Shown: positions 1 through 10,869, counted from the stretch's first letter. The stretch is DNA of 64,000 bases from Ricinus communis (GCF_019578655.1 NC_063258.1:2666001-2730000); one strand, 5' to 3'. Numbers and translations: made by a program. The notes: generated from the letters alone by a model not told the origin.

Positions 1-744
1 CAAGATCTCTAATCTCAATTCTACAATGGCTTTCTAAAGACTCATTCATCTGGATGGGTCTTGCTTTAGTAGGGATTTGCTTATCAGAAAAATCATTTTC
101 ATATGGTAGATCTACCATATGTTGTTTTCGATTCCAAAAAGCATTTGGAAGATCAGAACAAAGTTCATTTTCAATTTTCTTTTGTAAATCAGAAATTTCT
201 CTTTGAATAAAATCATTTTTGCAATTGATCTTGGATTCTTTTCAAACCCACATCTTGTTGAAGATGAGAAAGATGAGTTTGTTTTCCTTTGATCAAAGCA
301 TTGATTTCAAAATTGTAAATCGAATGGGCTTTAATAAGATTGAGATTTCTCTTCTTAGGTTTTTCTAAGAAAGGGAAAACAATCTTTGAATCTTTAGCTT
401 TGAAAATAATTCCAGCAGTAGTCACTTTGAAGGGAGTTATCAAATTGATAAAAGGAGTCCCTAAAATAACCGTTTGCTGAAGATCTTTCGTAAGAATAAA
501 AACATTCTTTAAAGCAATGTTGTTATTAAGAATTGTCAGTTTTACCGGCAGATCTTAATCTTTGAAGAATTATTGTGGTAAATCGGCTCTCTCTTGGTTT
601 CTTGATGATACCTTTTAGGAACCAACTCGCAGTTGATACAATTGAGATCTGCTCCTGTATCAAACAAGGCGATGGTTTCTATCTGGAAATCACCAGGGAA
701 AACAAGCTTTATTTGAATCAAATACTTTCTTGAAGTAATTTCCT
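1..744 (-). pseudogene. Pararetroviral protease-RT N-terminal region, left copy (broken, cut by window edge)
   Basis: Minus-strand coding for an aspartic protease followed by the linker and the first part of reverse transcriptase. The protease active-site triad D-T-G is intact and read from about 661 down to 653, followed by A-D-L-N. A longer open segment (213-443) covers the linker before RT. Frameshifts and stops separate the pieces, for example between the protease and that segment. It is the inverted counterpart of 5580-6345, where the protease threonine is replaced by arginine, so the two copies have decayed independently at this site. Confidence 0.8.
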
Positions 745-3029
745 TTAAACATTGATAAAATTTTCAGGAACATTTTCAGAAACTTCAAGATTTTGAAAAT
801 CATTTTCCTCATCAGAATCGGAATCACTATTCTGCTTGAGGATCAGGCTTTGAAGCAAAACAAAATCATTTTGTTGTTTTTCTTTCAACTCTTTGAGTTC
901 TGTTTTGATGGCTTTAATCTCTCCTTGGAGTTCTTGAATAGTAGGAAGAGGGTTTTTCAACTTCTTCCCTTTATCCAAGATCATAGTAAGATCATAAGTG
1001 TTCTTACTAGAAGAAGGAACAAGGAATTCAGTTTTTAATATCTCTTTCAAAACTTGTTTTTGGATTTAAGGATCATTAATATGCTTAACAGCTTCAAGAA
1101 GAGCTTCTTATTGCCTAGTGAGCATATTAATATTTTTTGAAAAACTTTTAGAATCTGTTTCAGAAGACTCAGATGAGGTTATGATTTCATCAATTTGAAA
1201 TTCTTCCTCACTGTTTGAGAATTCTGATTCAGAAGAATCGACTAGAAGAGCAGAAATTTTTGCTAAAACTTCTTCTTCTATTTGGAGCTCATGGAGTTTT
1301 TTGGAAAATCTACAATACTTTGAAGTATGGCCTTTCTTACCACATTTAAAGCATGTAATTTTGGAAGAATCTTTTTTGAATTTTTTCTTTGGAAATTTGG
1401 AAGAAGATGGCTTTTTGTAGAAATTCTCCTTGCTTCTAGGAGTCTTTCTATTTTTGAAAAATCATTTTTTCTTAAAAGACTTTGAAAAATCTTCTTTGCA
1501 TTTCCCTTTGCAAGTAGAAGAGGGCTCTATGGGGTTGTACTGAAACTGGTTGCAAAAACTACCTAGTTCTTGCCTAGTCTTTCTCATCTCCCATTTCAGC
1601 TGTCTTTGGAGCTTAAGGTCATGGCATATCTTTAAACCTTCTTTCTAGGTAAGGCTAACTAGCTCACCATAAGTATAGAAATCATAAGGGATTTGACCAT
1701 TATGTGCTTCTCTTATGGTATTCCTAACTCTTTCACCTAGAATCTTAGGTAAACCAGCTAAGAATTTCTCTTTCCAGAAAGGTTGGCTAGAATCTTCTCT
1801 AAGCATGACTCTGGTTAGGAAGGTGTCTTTGTAGGTTTGGAAATTGCTAAGCTTTTTGCAGGTTAGGTGGTTAAGGAGCTCAACATTTTTGTCTTTCAGA
1901 AGAGAAGGGTCTCCTATGAAATGAAGGAAAATTGTGAGGATTAAACTTGATACTGCATCCTCAATTGGATTTCCTAATTCATCTAATATGGGAGTTCCTT
2001 CCACTGTGGTTTGGATAGCACCTAGGATTTGGAGCTGTTGTGCTTGAGTGAGATGGTAATCCCACCATCCTTTAAGCTGGCCAAAAATCCAAATTTATCG
2101 GGAGCTCGTGAATGGCTCTACTGCGAGGTACCGCTTTGGGTTTTGTAAGCATTGGCTGCTATGGTCATCTGCTGTAAGAGACCAAGGATATTGTATTTAG
2201 ACATTCCATCTATATTCCATTCATAGACGGAGGAGGCATTGAATCTAGACTGGGTTAGGATGTTGTTCCTATTTTCAATTCCTAGATCTGGAGCAGTACT
2301 CCTAGGAGTATGCCAGTTAATCTGGGGGCTTGTAATCCCAATCTGTTGATGTTGGAGGGTTTTTCAAGCTCTGAATCATTAGATTCATCGGTTTGAGCTT
2401 GATCTAGGGCACTGATACTCCTACTGCTTTGAGGAGTATCTGGCACTAGATCTTTGGAAGACTCAGAGGTTGCTAATTTGCTTAATTGCTCTCTAATCAG
2501 TTTGCTTTTGGAAATGGTCTTGGCTGGGCTTTGAGATCTAGTATGGTTTAAAAACTGGATTTTTAAGCTTTTCTGACTGGTTTGACTCTTTTGGATGACC
2601 AGTGCTGAGGATTGGAGAGGTTAGGACTACATGAGGCTTTTGGATATGGTTTTCTAATCTGACCAACTGTTTTCCTATAGTGTGAAGACATGTGTTCGAG
2701 AAATTGTTCTGCTGAACAATGTTCTTGACATTCTTTTCTAGGTCTTCTCCTACCAGTTTATAAGGTGTGGCTTCTATCTCATTCTCTCCATAGGGAATGG
2801 TTATCTTCCTAAGGGGAGGATGATCAGACTGGACAGTTAGGTTTTCTCCTACCTTCCACTCAAGGGCTTTGTTCCTTACTGTGACAGGACTAATGAGCTT
2901 TTCTTTGAAAGGATAAAGGATACCATTTTCTTTGCAATAGATTTGAAACCAATCAAAAAATTTAATTTGGGCTTTGTTTTGAATGCAAAATTGATAGTAT
3001 CTTTCTTGAATACTATCTTTTTCTTGCAA
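745..3029 (-). pseudogene. Pararetroviral coat-protein region with zinc knuckle, left copy (broken)
   Basis: Open pieces on the minus strand at 2538-3029, 1645-2004 and 745-1050 together cover a capsid-like region. The middle piece resembles the capsid core of plant pararetroviruses (a tract running from LLNHLTCKKL to the FLAGLP segment). A zinc knuckle C-F-K-C-G-K-K-G-H-T-S-K-Y-C (CX2CX4HX4C, the nucleic-acid-binding motif of these coat proteins) is read from 1353 down to 1312, and a Lys/Glu-rich likely coiled coil follows (745-1050). Stretches such as about 2040-2330 are full of stops, so the gene is dead. It lies between the movement-protein and protease regions, as expected. Confidence 0.78.
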
Positions 3030-3044
3030 AAAATTGTTAAAAAA

Positions 3045-4313
3045 CTAAAGTTTTTTAAGATGGTTTTTCTTTGAATAGAAATCTTCATGCAAAAGTTTTT
3101 TATCTATTTGAAAATCTTTTGAAATCATGTTGATCTCTACTTCAAGATTTTGGGTTATGGCTGATGGTGATGGTGAAGAGGGAGTAGAGGTAATCTCTAT
3201 ATTGTCATCTTCTTGCTTTGGACCATTGTAAACTGGTCTGAGGATATTGCTTTGATAATCAACATTCTGAAGTATATTGTTTGGAACATCAGATGTTGAA
3301 AATCTGGGTTGTGTTTGAGATGGAGTTGGTTCTTTGTAAGGAGCATAAATAACAGAAGGTATTTTGGATACCCTTCCAATATCTATGGTCGATGTTGAAG
3401 AACCATCATCAGAAAATCGAGAGGAGGTTGATTTTCTGTTGAATGTAAGCGTTACTTTTCCATCTGGGAATTGGGTCATGTGTTTGAGGTTTGTGTTTGG
3501 TTATGTTTGCTTTGGTGATGCAGGTTGAGTTGCACCTTCGAGGATCCATTCATCTGGAAGAGTGATGTCTTTCCATTGAATGGTTTTTGGAATGGTTGCA
3601 TTTGATTTGGATAGATCTGTTTGAAGGAACATGGTTTCTCCTTTTGGTGAATGGAGCTTGTGTTTGGAGCCAAAAGCAGAAATCATAGCTTTGTAATGAA
3701 TTTTGAAAATTAATGCTATCGGAATAGATCCTTCAAGCATTTTGTAATTATGTGTCTTTATTTGAAGAACAATGCTCTTTAAAACATTTTTATCATTTAA
3801 AGAAATTGTAATGTTTGGAAAACAATTGAAAGAAATAGGTCCTTTATTGAGGCTCGACTCAACATTACCTAACAAGGAATCCTAAAAATTTGTAAATCTA
3901 GCATCCCTAAGGACTGCTAAAATGGAGGTGTCTAAACCTTCTCTGGTAAGGGGCTTTTTTCCTACCTAGACAAGGTCTATGTGGATATACTTATAATCCT
4001 TTTCCATATGCTTTTGGAGGGTCTTTGGATTTAAAAGATAAATTTCTTCAAAAGGCTTTGAAATTTGAATATCTCTTTCTTCAGTTTTGATTGTGAAATC
4101 AGTTTTGAAGAGAGAAAACTTTGAAAACTCATAAATTTGTTTCTTTTGGACTTTGGGTATTTCCCAATCATCAATATGCTTTGTAAAATCTTCAATAGTG
4201 ATTTCTTCACTATTTACTAGACCTTTGTACCTCGATGATTCAGAGGCAGAAGAATTTGAGAAAAAAGAAGATCTACAGAAAAATGGTTCTAAATTCATTT
4301 TAAAATAAACCAA
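3045..4313 (-). pseudogene. Pararetroviral movement-protein region (30K-like), left copy (broken)
   Basis: The first ATG after the leader is at 4313. An open segment runs 4313-3966, then a stop, then 3875-3501, and after a frameshift 3479-3045. The second segment contains D-S-L-L-G followed by strand-rich sequence and a KGETMFLQTDLSK tract, which fits the 30K-superfamily movement proteins of Caulimoviridae that carry virus through plasmodesmata. The last segment is Ser/Pro/Thr-rich and looks like a linker to the coat protein. Two interruptions at least (near 3960 and 3490) break it. The family assignment rests on position and motif resemblance. Confidence 0.7.
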
Positions 4314-4826
4314 AATGACTTTCTAAACAAACATGAACCACGCTCATCGACTTTCGCCCTTAGCGGGACTTACTCTTCTTGAAAAATGAACAATGCTTGT
4401 TTATCAGAAATATGATGCAGTTTAAAATGAGTTTAAAATCTTTTTTATGTAGATATGTTTCTAATCCCAGAACCCAATAGGCTCTGATACCAACTTTGAA
4501 CAAAAATCAGAAACAGATCAGAAGATCAACAAGTTTCTGATGTGCAGGATCCTCAGACGAGGTAAGCACAGAGCATACGCTTGATGATAAAGAAGATGAA
4601 CGACGAAGAAGATAAAACTTTAAACTTTATTGATGATTACAGACTTTGAACATAAATAAGAAACAAACATACAATCTTTGGAATAAACTTTGAAAGCTTT
4701 GAACATAAGAAAATATAAACTTACAAGAGGAGTACGAGAATATAAGAGGAAAATTTCTCTCTCAATCTAATCTCTCTCTTTTCACTCTACATTTCTTCAG
4801 CTTTGTGGGACTTGAATAGAAGAGGC
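4314..4826 (-). promoter_or_regulatory. Transcribed leader of left EPRV copy with poly(A) signal
   Basis: Non-coding leader between the head-to-head junction and the movement-protein ATG. It includes an AATAAA on the minus strand (4626-4631) about 135 bases upstream of the primer site, matching the caulimovirid arrangement in which the poly(A) signal lies inside the terminal redundancy. The part 4669-4826 is duplicated in inverted orientation at 9438-9595. No TATA box is attached on this side, because the sequence beyond 4826 belongs to the other copy. Confidence 0.65.
4480..4492 (-). other. Primer-binding site for initiator tRNA-Met (left EPRV copy)
   Basis: The minus strand reads TGGTATCAGAGCC, complementary to the 3' end of plant initiator tRNA-Met, the usual minus-strand primer of caulimovirids. 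It lies in the leader about 170 bases upstream of the movement-protein ATG at 4313. Confidence 0.88.
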
Positions 4827-4829
4827 CCT

Positions 4830-5590
4830 ACTTCTCAAAAGGAAATGCAAAGAAGATTTTTCAAAGTCTTTTAAGAAAAAATGATTTTTCAAAAATAGAA
4901 AGACTCTTAGAAGCAAGGAGAATTTCTACAAAAAGCCATCTTCTTCCAAATTTCCATGGAAAAATTTCAAAAAAGATTTTTCCAAAATTATATGCTTTAA
5001 ATGTGGTAAGAAAGGCCATACTTCAAAGTATTGTAGATTTTCCAAAAAACTCCATGAGCTCCAAGTAGAAGAAGTTTTAGCAAAAATTTCTACTCTTATA
5101 GTCGATTCTTCTGAATCAGAATTCTCAAACAGTGAGGAAGAATTTCAAATTGATGAAATTAAAACCTCATCTGAATCTTCTGAAACAGATTCTGAAAGTT
5201 TTTCAAAAAATATTAATATGCTCACTAGGCAACAAGAAGCTCTTTTTGAAGCTGTTAAGCATATTAATGATCCTCAAATCCAAAAACAAGTTTTGAAAGA
5301 GATATTAAAAACTGAATCCCTTGTTCCTTCTTCTAGTAAGAATACTTATGATCTTACTATGATCTTGGATAAAGGGAAGAAGTTGAAAAACCCTCTTCCT
5401 ACTATTCAAGAACTCCAAGGAGAGATTAAAGCCATCAAAATGAACTCAAAGAGTTGAAAGAAAAACAACAAAATGATTACATTTTGGCAAGCTCGATCCT
5501 CAGCGGTAGTGATCTGAGTCATGAGGAAAATGATTTTCAAAATCTTGAAGTTTCTGAAAATGTTCCTGAAAATTTTATCATTGTTTAAAG
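4830..5590 (+). pseudogene. Pararetroviral coat-protein C-terminal region with zinc knuckle, right copy
   Basis: The sequence starts mid-gene at the junction. The zinc knuckle C-F-K-C-G-K-K-G-H-T-S-K-Y-C is at 4993-5034, followed by an acidic Ser-rich stretch and a Lys/Glu-rich segment (open 5218-5457) that ends in a stop near 5455 where the left copy continues as a likely coiled coil. The N-terminal capsid core is absent here. It lies immediately upstream of the protease-RT region. Confidence 0.8.
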
Positions 5591-5611
5591 GAAATTACTT
5601 CAAGAAAGTAT

Positions 5612-7540
5612 TTGATTCAAATAAAGCTTGTTTTCCCTGGTGATTTCCAGATAGAAACCATCGCCTTGTTTGATAGAGGAGCAGATCTCAATTGTATCAA
5701 CTACGAGTTGGTTCCTAAAAGGTATCATCAAGAAACCAAAGAGAGGCTGACTTCAGCCAATTCTTCAAAGATTAAGATTGCTGGTAAAACTGAAGCCGCA
5801 ATTCTTAATAATAACATTGCTTTAAAGAATGTTTTTATTCTTACAAAAGATCTTCAGCAAACGGTTATTTTAGGGACTCCTTTTATCAATTTGATAACTC
5901 CCTTCAAAGTGACTACTACTGGAATTATTTTCAAAGCTAAAGATTCAAAGATTGTTTTCCCTTTCTTAGAAAAACCTAAGAAGAGAAATCTCAATCTTAT
6001 TAAAGGCCATTCGATTTACAATTTTGAAATCAATGCTTTGATCAAAGGAAAACAAACTCATCTTTCTCATCTTCAACAAGATGTGGGTTTGAAAAGAATC
6101 CAAGATCAATTGCAAAATGATTTTATTCAAAGAAAAATTTCTGATTTACAAAAGAAAATTGAAAATGAACTTTGTTCTGATCTTCCAAATGCTTTTTGGA
6201 ATCGAAAACAACATATGGTAGATCTACCATATGAAAACGATTTTTTTTATAAGCAAATCCCTACTAAAGCAAGACCCATCCAGATGAATGAGTCTTTAGA
6301 AAGCCATTATAGAATTGAGATTAGAGATCTTGAGCAAAAGGGTTTGATTTTAAAGTCTAGATCCCCCTGGTCTTGTGCAGCTTTCTATGTCAATAAGAAT
6401 AGCGAGATAGAAAGAGGAACTCCTAGGTTGGTGATCAATTACAAACCTTTGAATAAAGCCCTAAAGTGGATTAGGTATCCAATTCCAAATAAAAAAGATC
6501 TTCTTCAAAAACTTCATTCTGCATTCATCTTTTCAAAGTTTGATATGAAATCAGGATTTTGGCAAATCCAGATTGATCCAAAAGATCATTATAAAACGGC
6601 TTTTACAGTTCCATTTGGCCAGTATGAATAGAATGTAATGCCTTTCGGATTGAAAAATCTCCTTCTGAATTTCAAAAAATCATGAACGACATTTTTAGTC
6701 CTTATTCAAAGTTTTGCATTGTCTACATTGATGATGTGTTAATATTTTCAAATTCCATTGAACAACATTTCAAACACTTAGAAACATTTTTCTATGTTGT
6801 TAAAAAGAGTGGTTTAGTGGTTTCAAAAATTAAGATATCTCTTTTTCAGACAAAAATAAGATTTCTTGGACATTATATCTCTCGGGGCACCATCACCCCA
6901 ATTGAGAGATCCCTTGCATTCACTTTAATGTTTCCAGATAGAATTTTGGAAAAAACCCAATTACAAAGATTCCTTGGTAGTTTAAATTATGTCATGGATT
7001 TTTATCCAAATTTAAACTGTCTTACAAAGCCCCTTCATGATAGGCTAAGGAAAAATTCTCCTCCTTGGACCGATTAGCACACAAAAATTGTTCAAAGCAT
7101 AAAAAAGCAAGTTTTAGAAATTCCATGTCTGCATTTAGCTGATCCATCTGCATTCAAAATTGTTGAAACTGATGCATCAGAATTAAGTTATGGTGGGATT
7201 CTTAAACAAATCCAAAATTCCAAAGAATGTATTGTCCAGTTTACTTCTGCACACTTGAATGATACACAAAAGAATTACTCAACTATGGAAAAAGAAATTC
7301 TTTCGATAGTTCTGTGTATTTCCAAATTTCAAAGTGATTTTTTAATCAAAAATTTCTTTTAAGGATTGATTGCAAATCTGCTAAAGAAGTTTTACAAAAA
7401 GATGTTCAAAATATAGCTTCCAAAGTATTTTTGCTCCTTTGGCAACTATTCTTTTTACTGCTTTTGATTTTGAAATTGAATTTATTAGAGGAGATTCAAT
7501 TCTATCCCAGACTTTCTAACCAGAGAGTTTCTTCAAAAAC
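5612..7540 (+). pseudogene. Pararetroviral protease-reverse transcriptase-RNase H, right copy (broken)
   Basis: The region opens with an aspartic protease whose active site reads D-R-G-A (5672-5683) instead of D-T-G-A. The RT N-terminal half follows, with FDMKSGFWQIQ and a T-P-R-L-V-I-N-Y-K segment. An in-frame TAG at 6629-6631 replaces a residue just before the conserved M-P-F-G-L segment, and a frameshift lies near 6655. The RT catalytic box Y-I-D-D is at 6724-6735. A further TAG at 7075-7077 precedes the RNase H, which has E-T-D-A-S near 7170 and S-T-M-E-K-E near 7280. It would be inactive. Confidence 0.9.
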
Positions 7541-7552
7541 AGGAGTGAAAGA

Positions 7553-9061
7553 ATGCCGAGAAAATCCAAATCCAAAGAAGAAAAATCATCAGCAAGTTCA
7601 AAGCCGGTTCAAAGCCCAAAGAAGAAAATTCTTCCTTCTTCTTCAAAACCCATCAGAACTTGGACTGAAATTATCCAGGAGAAAATTGATCAAGATCCAA
7701 TCCAACAACAAATGGATCAATCCAAAGCAGATCAAGTCCAACAAATCCAGGAATGGCTTGCTCAGTAAGACCCTGATTTCCTCAAAAGAATGGAGGAATA
7801 TTCAAAACAAATGGTTCAATCCCAAGCCGAACCATCTTCAAAGCAAATAATTCTAAAGCCCGAAGCAACTCCAAAGTCATCCTCCTCTTCCAACAAGGGT
7901 AAAGGTATACTCTCTATCCCTTTTCAAAAAACTGAGATAGAAATTTTCCCTCAAAATCTATCTCAAAGTTCAAACAGTATTTCAAAGCCAAATTCTCAAG
8001 AAATTATTTTGTCACAAATAAAACGTTTTAAATCCAATGAGTATTTGGAGAAACAAAGTTTTCAAAACATTTTAATAGTTGAGGAAGGATTCTGTACAGA
8101 AAGCCCCTCAAAACTGGTTTCAAAAATTTTCCCTCCAGGATGGTATTTCAAACCCTGGAATGTTTCATTGCCTCAATCTTACTACCAGTCTATCCTTGAG
8201 ATAATTGGTTCTACCAAATTCAAACATTTCAAAAAACATAAATCTCATAAAGACCCTGCATACTCTACATGCACTATTCAAAAATCCTTCACCCCCATAC
8301 CGGATTGGGAATGGATTTGCACTCTCCCCGCATCTTTTCCAACTTCCTTCAAAGAACCCTACCCTTCAAACCTAATACCTCCTTCAACTCATCGATTACC
8401 AAAGCAAGCACGGTTTAATACCTTTCTTCTCCAGAATCGAAGGACAAAGCCACCTCGACGGCTTTGGTCTACGATACCGCCTCATTCAAACTTCAAAGAT
8501 CCCCACCGGTTCAAACAATGGTGGAATTATTATGGTAATGTCCCTGAAACCATAATTCCAGAAGTCCTGCCTTTGTTTAACCTTTTTAATGCCAATTTCA
8601 AACCCAACAAAATAGAGAGCGTTTTCCCGACTTCTATTTTGTTCAAATTTCTCCTCCTCCACCGGGTATGTGTCGGTATTTCCATTTCAACCAATCACCA
8701 GATGGAGAAATTATACTTACCCGTAGATTCAAAGTAAAATGGTGGGATAAATTTAACCACCAAGATAAATTATCCCTCAAAGCTGTCCAAAACTTCCTTA
8801 CAAAAAATAGCTTCTTGCCACCTCCAAAAGAACAAACCACGCCTAGTAGCACTTGCGAAGTCCTTTTTAATTCCAAAGCTTGCAGCAGCACAAACAGAAG
8901 AAGATTTCTTACAATTAATCAAACAATTGTCGGAAACTACTTCTTCCAAAGCAAAATCAAAAGCATCATCTTCCTCCACAAGCGCCAGCACAGCGGTAAT
9001 CGACTTGGATGATGATTCCAACGAGGATGATTGTTTTGGGACTTTCAAGCCCATTAAATGA
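7553..9061 (+). pseudogene. Downstream ORF of the pararetrovirus (ORF2-like, function unknown), right copy
   Basis: The ATG at 7553 follows closely on the RNase H region. It starts with a basic Lys/Ser/Pro-rich N terminus, has an in-frame TAA at 7766-7768, then continues to about 8650, including FPPGWYFKPWN and SYYQSILEI tracts. After a frameshift a segment with R-F-K-V-K-W-W-D-K-F follows (near 8735). A second shift near 8865 restores a Ser/Ala- and Asp-rich tail ending at the TGA 9059-9061. A separate ORF here with no recognised domain is reported for florendovirus-type endogenous viruses. I do not assign a function. Confidence 0.65.
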
Positions 9062-9367
9062 TATCCTTGTAAAGCCCGTGGGTTGAAAACCAGAAATGGC
9101 AGCCCAAGGTGTTTTGTAATGGGCCAAAAGCCCCATATATATATATAAAAAAGAAAAAGACAAAAGAAAAAGACAAAAGTCAAAAGAAAAAGAAAAAGAA
9201 AAAGCTAAAAGCAAAAGATTCTTTCAAAGATATGGCCGACACCTTTCTCCAAAGGTGTGAAGAATTATTGCAAGATTGCAAAACTCCAAAGATAAGTGGA
9301 TCCACCTTTACTCCACTAACGAAAGCATCCAAAGCTCCAAGAAAGGTATCCAAAGCTTCAAGACCTC
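9062..9367 (+). promoter_or_regulatory. Intergenic / upstream promoter region of EPRV
   Basis: The roughly 300 bases between the downstream ORF and the TATA box include a purine-rich A/G run (about 9149-9220) and repeated CAAAG/CCAAAG words. The open frame at 9109-9477 runs across the TATA box and is probably fortuitous. Upstream promoter elements of caulimovirids lie in this position; no specific element could be named. Confidence 0.4.
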
Positions 9368-9375
9368 TATATAAA
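9368..9375 (+). promoter_or_regulatory. TATA box of EPRV promoter (right copy)
   Basis: TATATAAA sits between the downstream ORF and the duplicated leader. By caulimovirid precedent transcription should start about 30 bases downstream, near 9400. From there it would run through 158 bp of viral leader straight into the truncated LTR of the neighbouring retrotransposon. Confidence 0.65.
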
Positions 9376-9595
9376 GAGGAGTTCTCCTTAGAAGACCTCA
9401 GACTTCATAATAGAGAGAAAACTTCATACGAAGAAGAGCCTCTTCTATTCAAGTCCCACAAAGCCGAAGAAATATAGAGTGAAAAGAGAGAGATTAGATT
9501 GAGAGAGAAATTTTCCTCTTATATTCTCATACTCCTCTTGTAAGTTTATATTTTCTTCTGTTCAAAGCTTTCAAAGTTTATTCCAAAGATTGTAT

Positions 9596-10869
9596 AATTG
9601 GACGTCAAAGCTGCCGAAACAAGTTAAGTATGCGCATGAGGAAGCTGAACATGGCCGTGTTCCCAACACGGGCACTAACACGGCCATGTTGGATGCATCA
9701 AACATCAAAGAAAAAGAAGTTTTTAGGGAGCACGACCACAGAGAGTAACACGGGCATAAACACCAGCCCGTGTTGGGAACACGGACATAAATATGGCCGT
9801 GTTGGCAGCGACAGGGGGAATTAATTAAAAGAAAGAAGAGAGGAAAGAAAAAAGGATAGCGGGGGAGAACGTCCCAAACCCTAATAATTCTCTCTCTAAG
9901 GGTTTTCTGAGCTGGAACCAAGGGAAAAGGAGACTTGGATCAAGGTTTCAATCGGATTCTCTTCAAAGATTGAAGATTGGGCGAGGTTCATTAATTGGTT
10001 TTCAAATTGAGCAAGAGGAACAAGAATCGATTCAATTCGAGCAAGAGGAATTGGGGCTGTTTACTCTCATCCAAGGGTGTAATCAGGTTTATCTACCTTT
10101 ACTCTTTGTTGTAATTGTATTCTTGTGGATTTTGATAATGAACATGATTAGCTAGATTGATTAAATCCATTGGGATTTCTTTACTATGTTAGCTTAGTAT
10201 TAAATTGTTGGATTGTTTGGGTTAGTTTTGTATTCTTCTTGCTTTCAGTATTAATAAGATAATGCATTATTCATGAGAAGTTGTGAATTGTGTGTTTAGA
10301 TTGCTTTGTGTGATTGAGAAGTCCATTTGGCAATTGAAATTTTGAATAGCAAAAACTGGTTAATAATCGCTTAGAGATAAGGATAATTAACTAGCCGGAT
10401 TAAGAATTAATAAAGCTTAATAAAGGCGGATTAACGCTTAATGCTAATTTAAGAATCAATCGTTAGGAAGAGATTTCAACTTTAGGTTATTAGGTTTAGG
10501 AATTCGGTTATCGAGAGAGAGAAACCGAATTCGATTAAGAATTCATCCACGGGTAGCATAATTAGACTCACCAATCCTTTCTCTTTTATTTAATTGCCAA
10601 CTAGTTTAGGTTCCCTTTAGGTTTCCTTTCTTGTCTTGGTTATTTTAGTTATCAATTACTCCTGCATCTCCCTTAGAACTTAGCTTGTTGCTATTAGTTA
10701 GTTTAGAAATTATTCATCACTCATTTTAGGTTAATATAACAAAGAACAAAGGAGTAACTCTAGGCTTTCACTTTCCTGAGGAATACGACCTTGATACTTG
10801 CCATTAGTGCTAGACTGCATCGATAGGTACACTGCCTTAGATTGTAGCTAACACAAGTAGAACACATCA
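9596..10869 (+). repeat. 5' LTR (truncated) of the Athila-like element
   Basis: Direct repeat of 14001-15295. It is 21 bp shorter because one copy of a GGCCGTGTT-containing unit present in the 3' LTR is lacking. It carries several palindromic ACACGG-C-CGTGTT-type words around 9648-9810 and a telo-box-like AAACCCTAA at 9876-9884, an element known from plant promoters. Open frames inside it (for example 9571-9921 minus) are not genes. Confidence 0.85.

Larger units (their letters stand above)
1..4826 (-). mobile_element. Endogenous pararetrovirus (Caulimoviridae), left copy, truncated
   Basis: Read on the minus strand, this holds in order a 5' leader with poly(A) signal and tRNA-Met primer site, a movement-protein region, a coat-protein region with a zinc knuckle, and the start of the protease-RT region, which runs off the left edge of the window. 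That order is the one seen in Caulimoviridae. No LTRs or integrase are visible, as expected for a pararetrovirus integrated by host repair. Every reading frame is broken. The downstream ORF seen in the right copy suggests a florendovirus- or petuvirus-like member, but I cannot fix the genus. Its upstream end stops at about 4826, just inside the transcribed leader, so this copy has no TATA box of its own. Confidence 0.88.
4826..9595 (+). mobile_element. Endogenous pararetrovirus (Caulimoviridae), right copy, partial
   Basis: On the plus strand this starts inside the coat-protein gene just before the zinc knuckle and continues through protease, reverse transcriptase, RNase H, a downstream ORF, the promoter with TATA box, and about 158 bp of transcribed leader. 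The leader segment 9438-9595 is the reverse complement of 4669-4826 in the left copy, and 4830-6345 is the reverse complement of about 1-1515. The movement-protein and N-terminal coat-protein portions are missing. The copy ends abruptly at about 9595, inside an LTR retrotransposon LTR, with a few bases (TAT) of possible microhomology. Confidence 0.88.

Noticed and set aside
8643..9214. Minus-strand frames of 82-137 codons
   Set aside because: They are antisense to the downstream ORF of the right EPRV copy and have no family resemblance.
9109..9477. 122-codon plus frame near the EPRV promoter
   Set aside because: It runs through the TATA box and expected transcription start; the first part is a simple-sequence Lys run.
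1..9595. Possible functional virus
   Set aside because: Both copies have stops, frameshifts and missing segments, and one has an altered protease site; neither copy is complete within this window.
9876..9884. AAACCCTAA considered as telomeric repeat
   Set aside because: Only a single unit occurs in each LTR; it is a telo-box-like promoter word, not a telomere array.
9571..9921. 116-codon frame on the minus strand, mirrored at 13868-14347
   Set aside because: It is inside both LTR copies of the Athila-like element, antisense to the element and without motifs.
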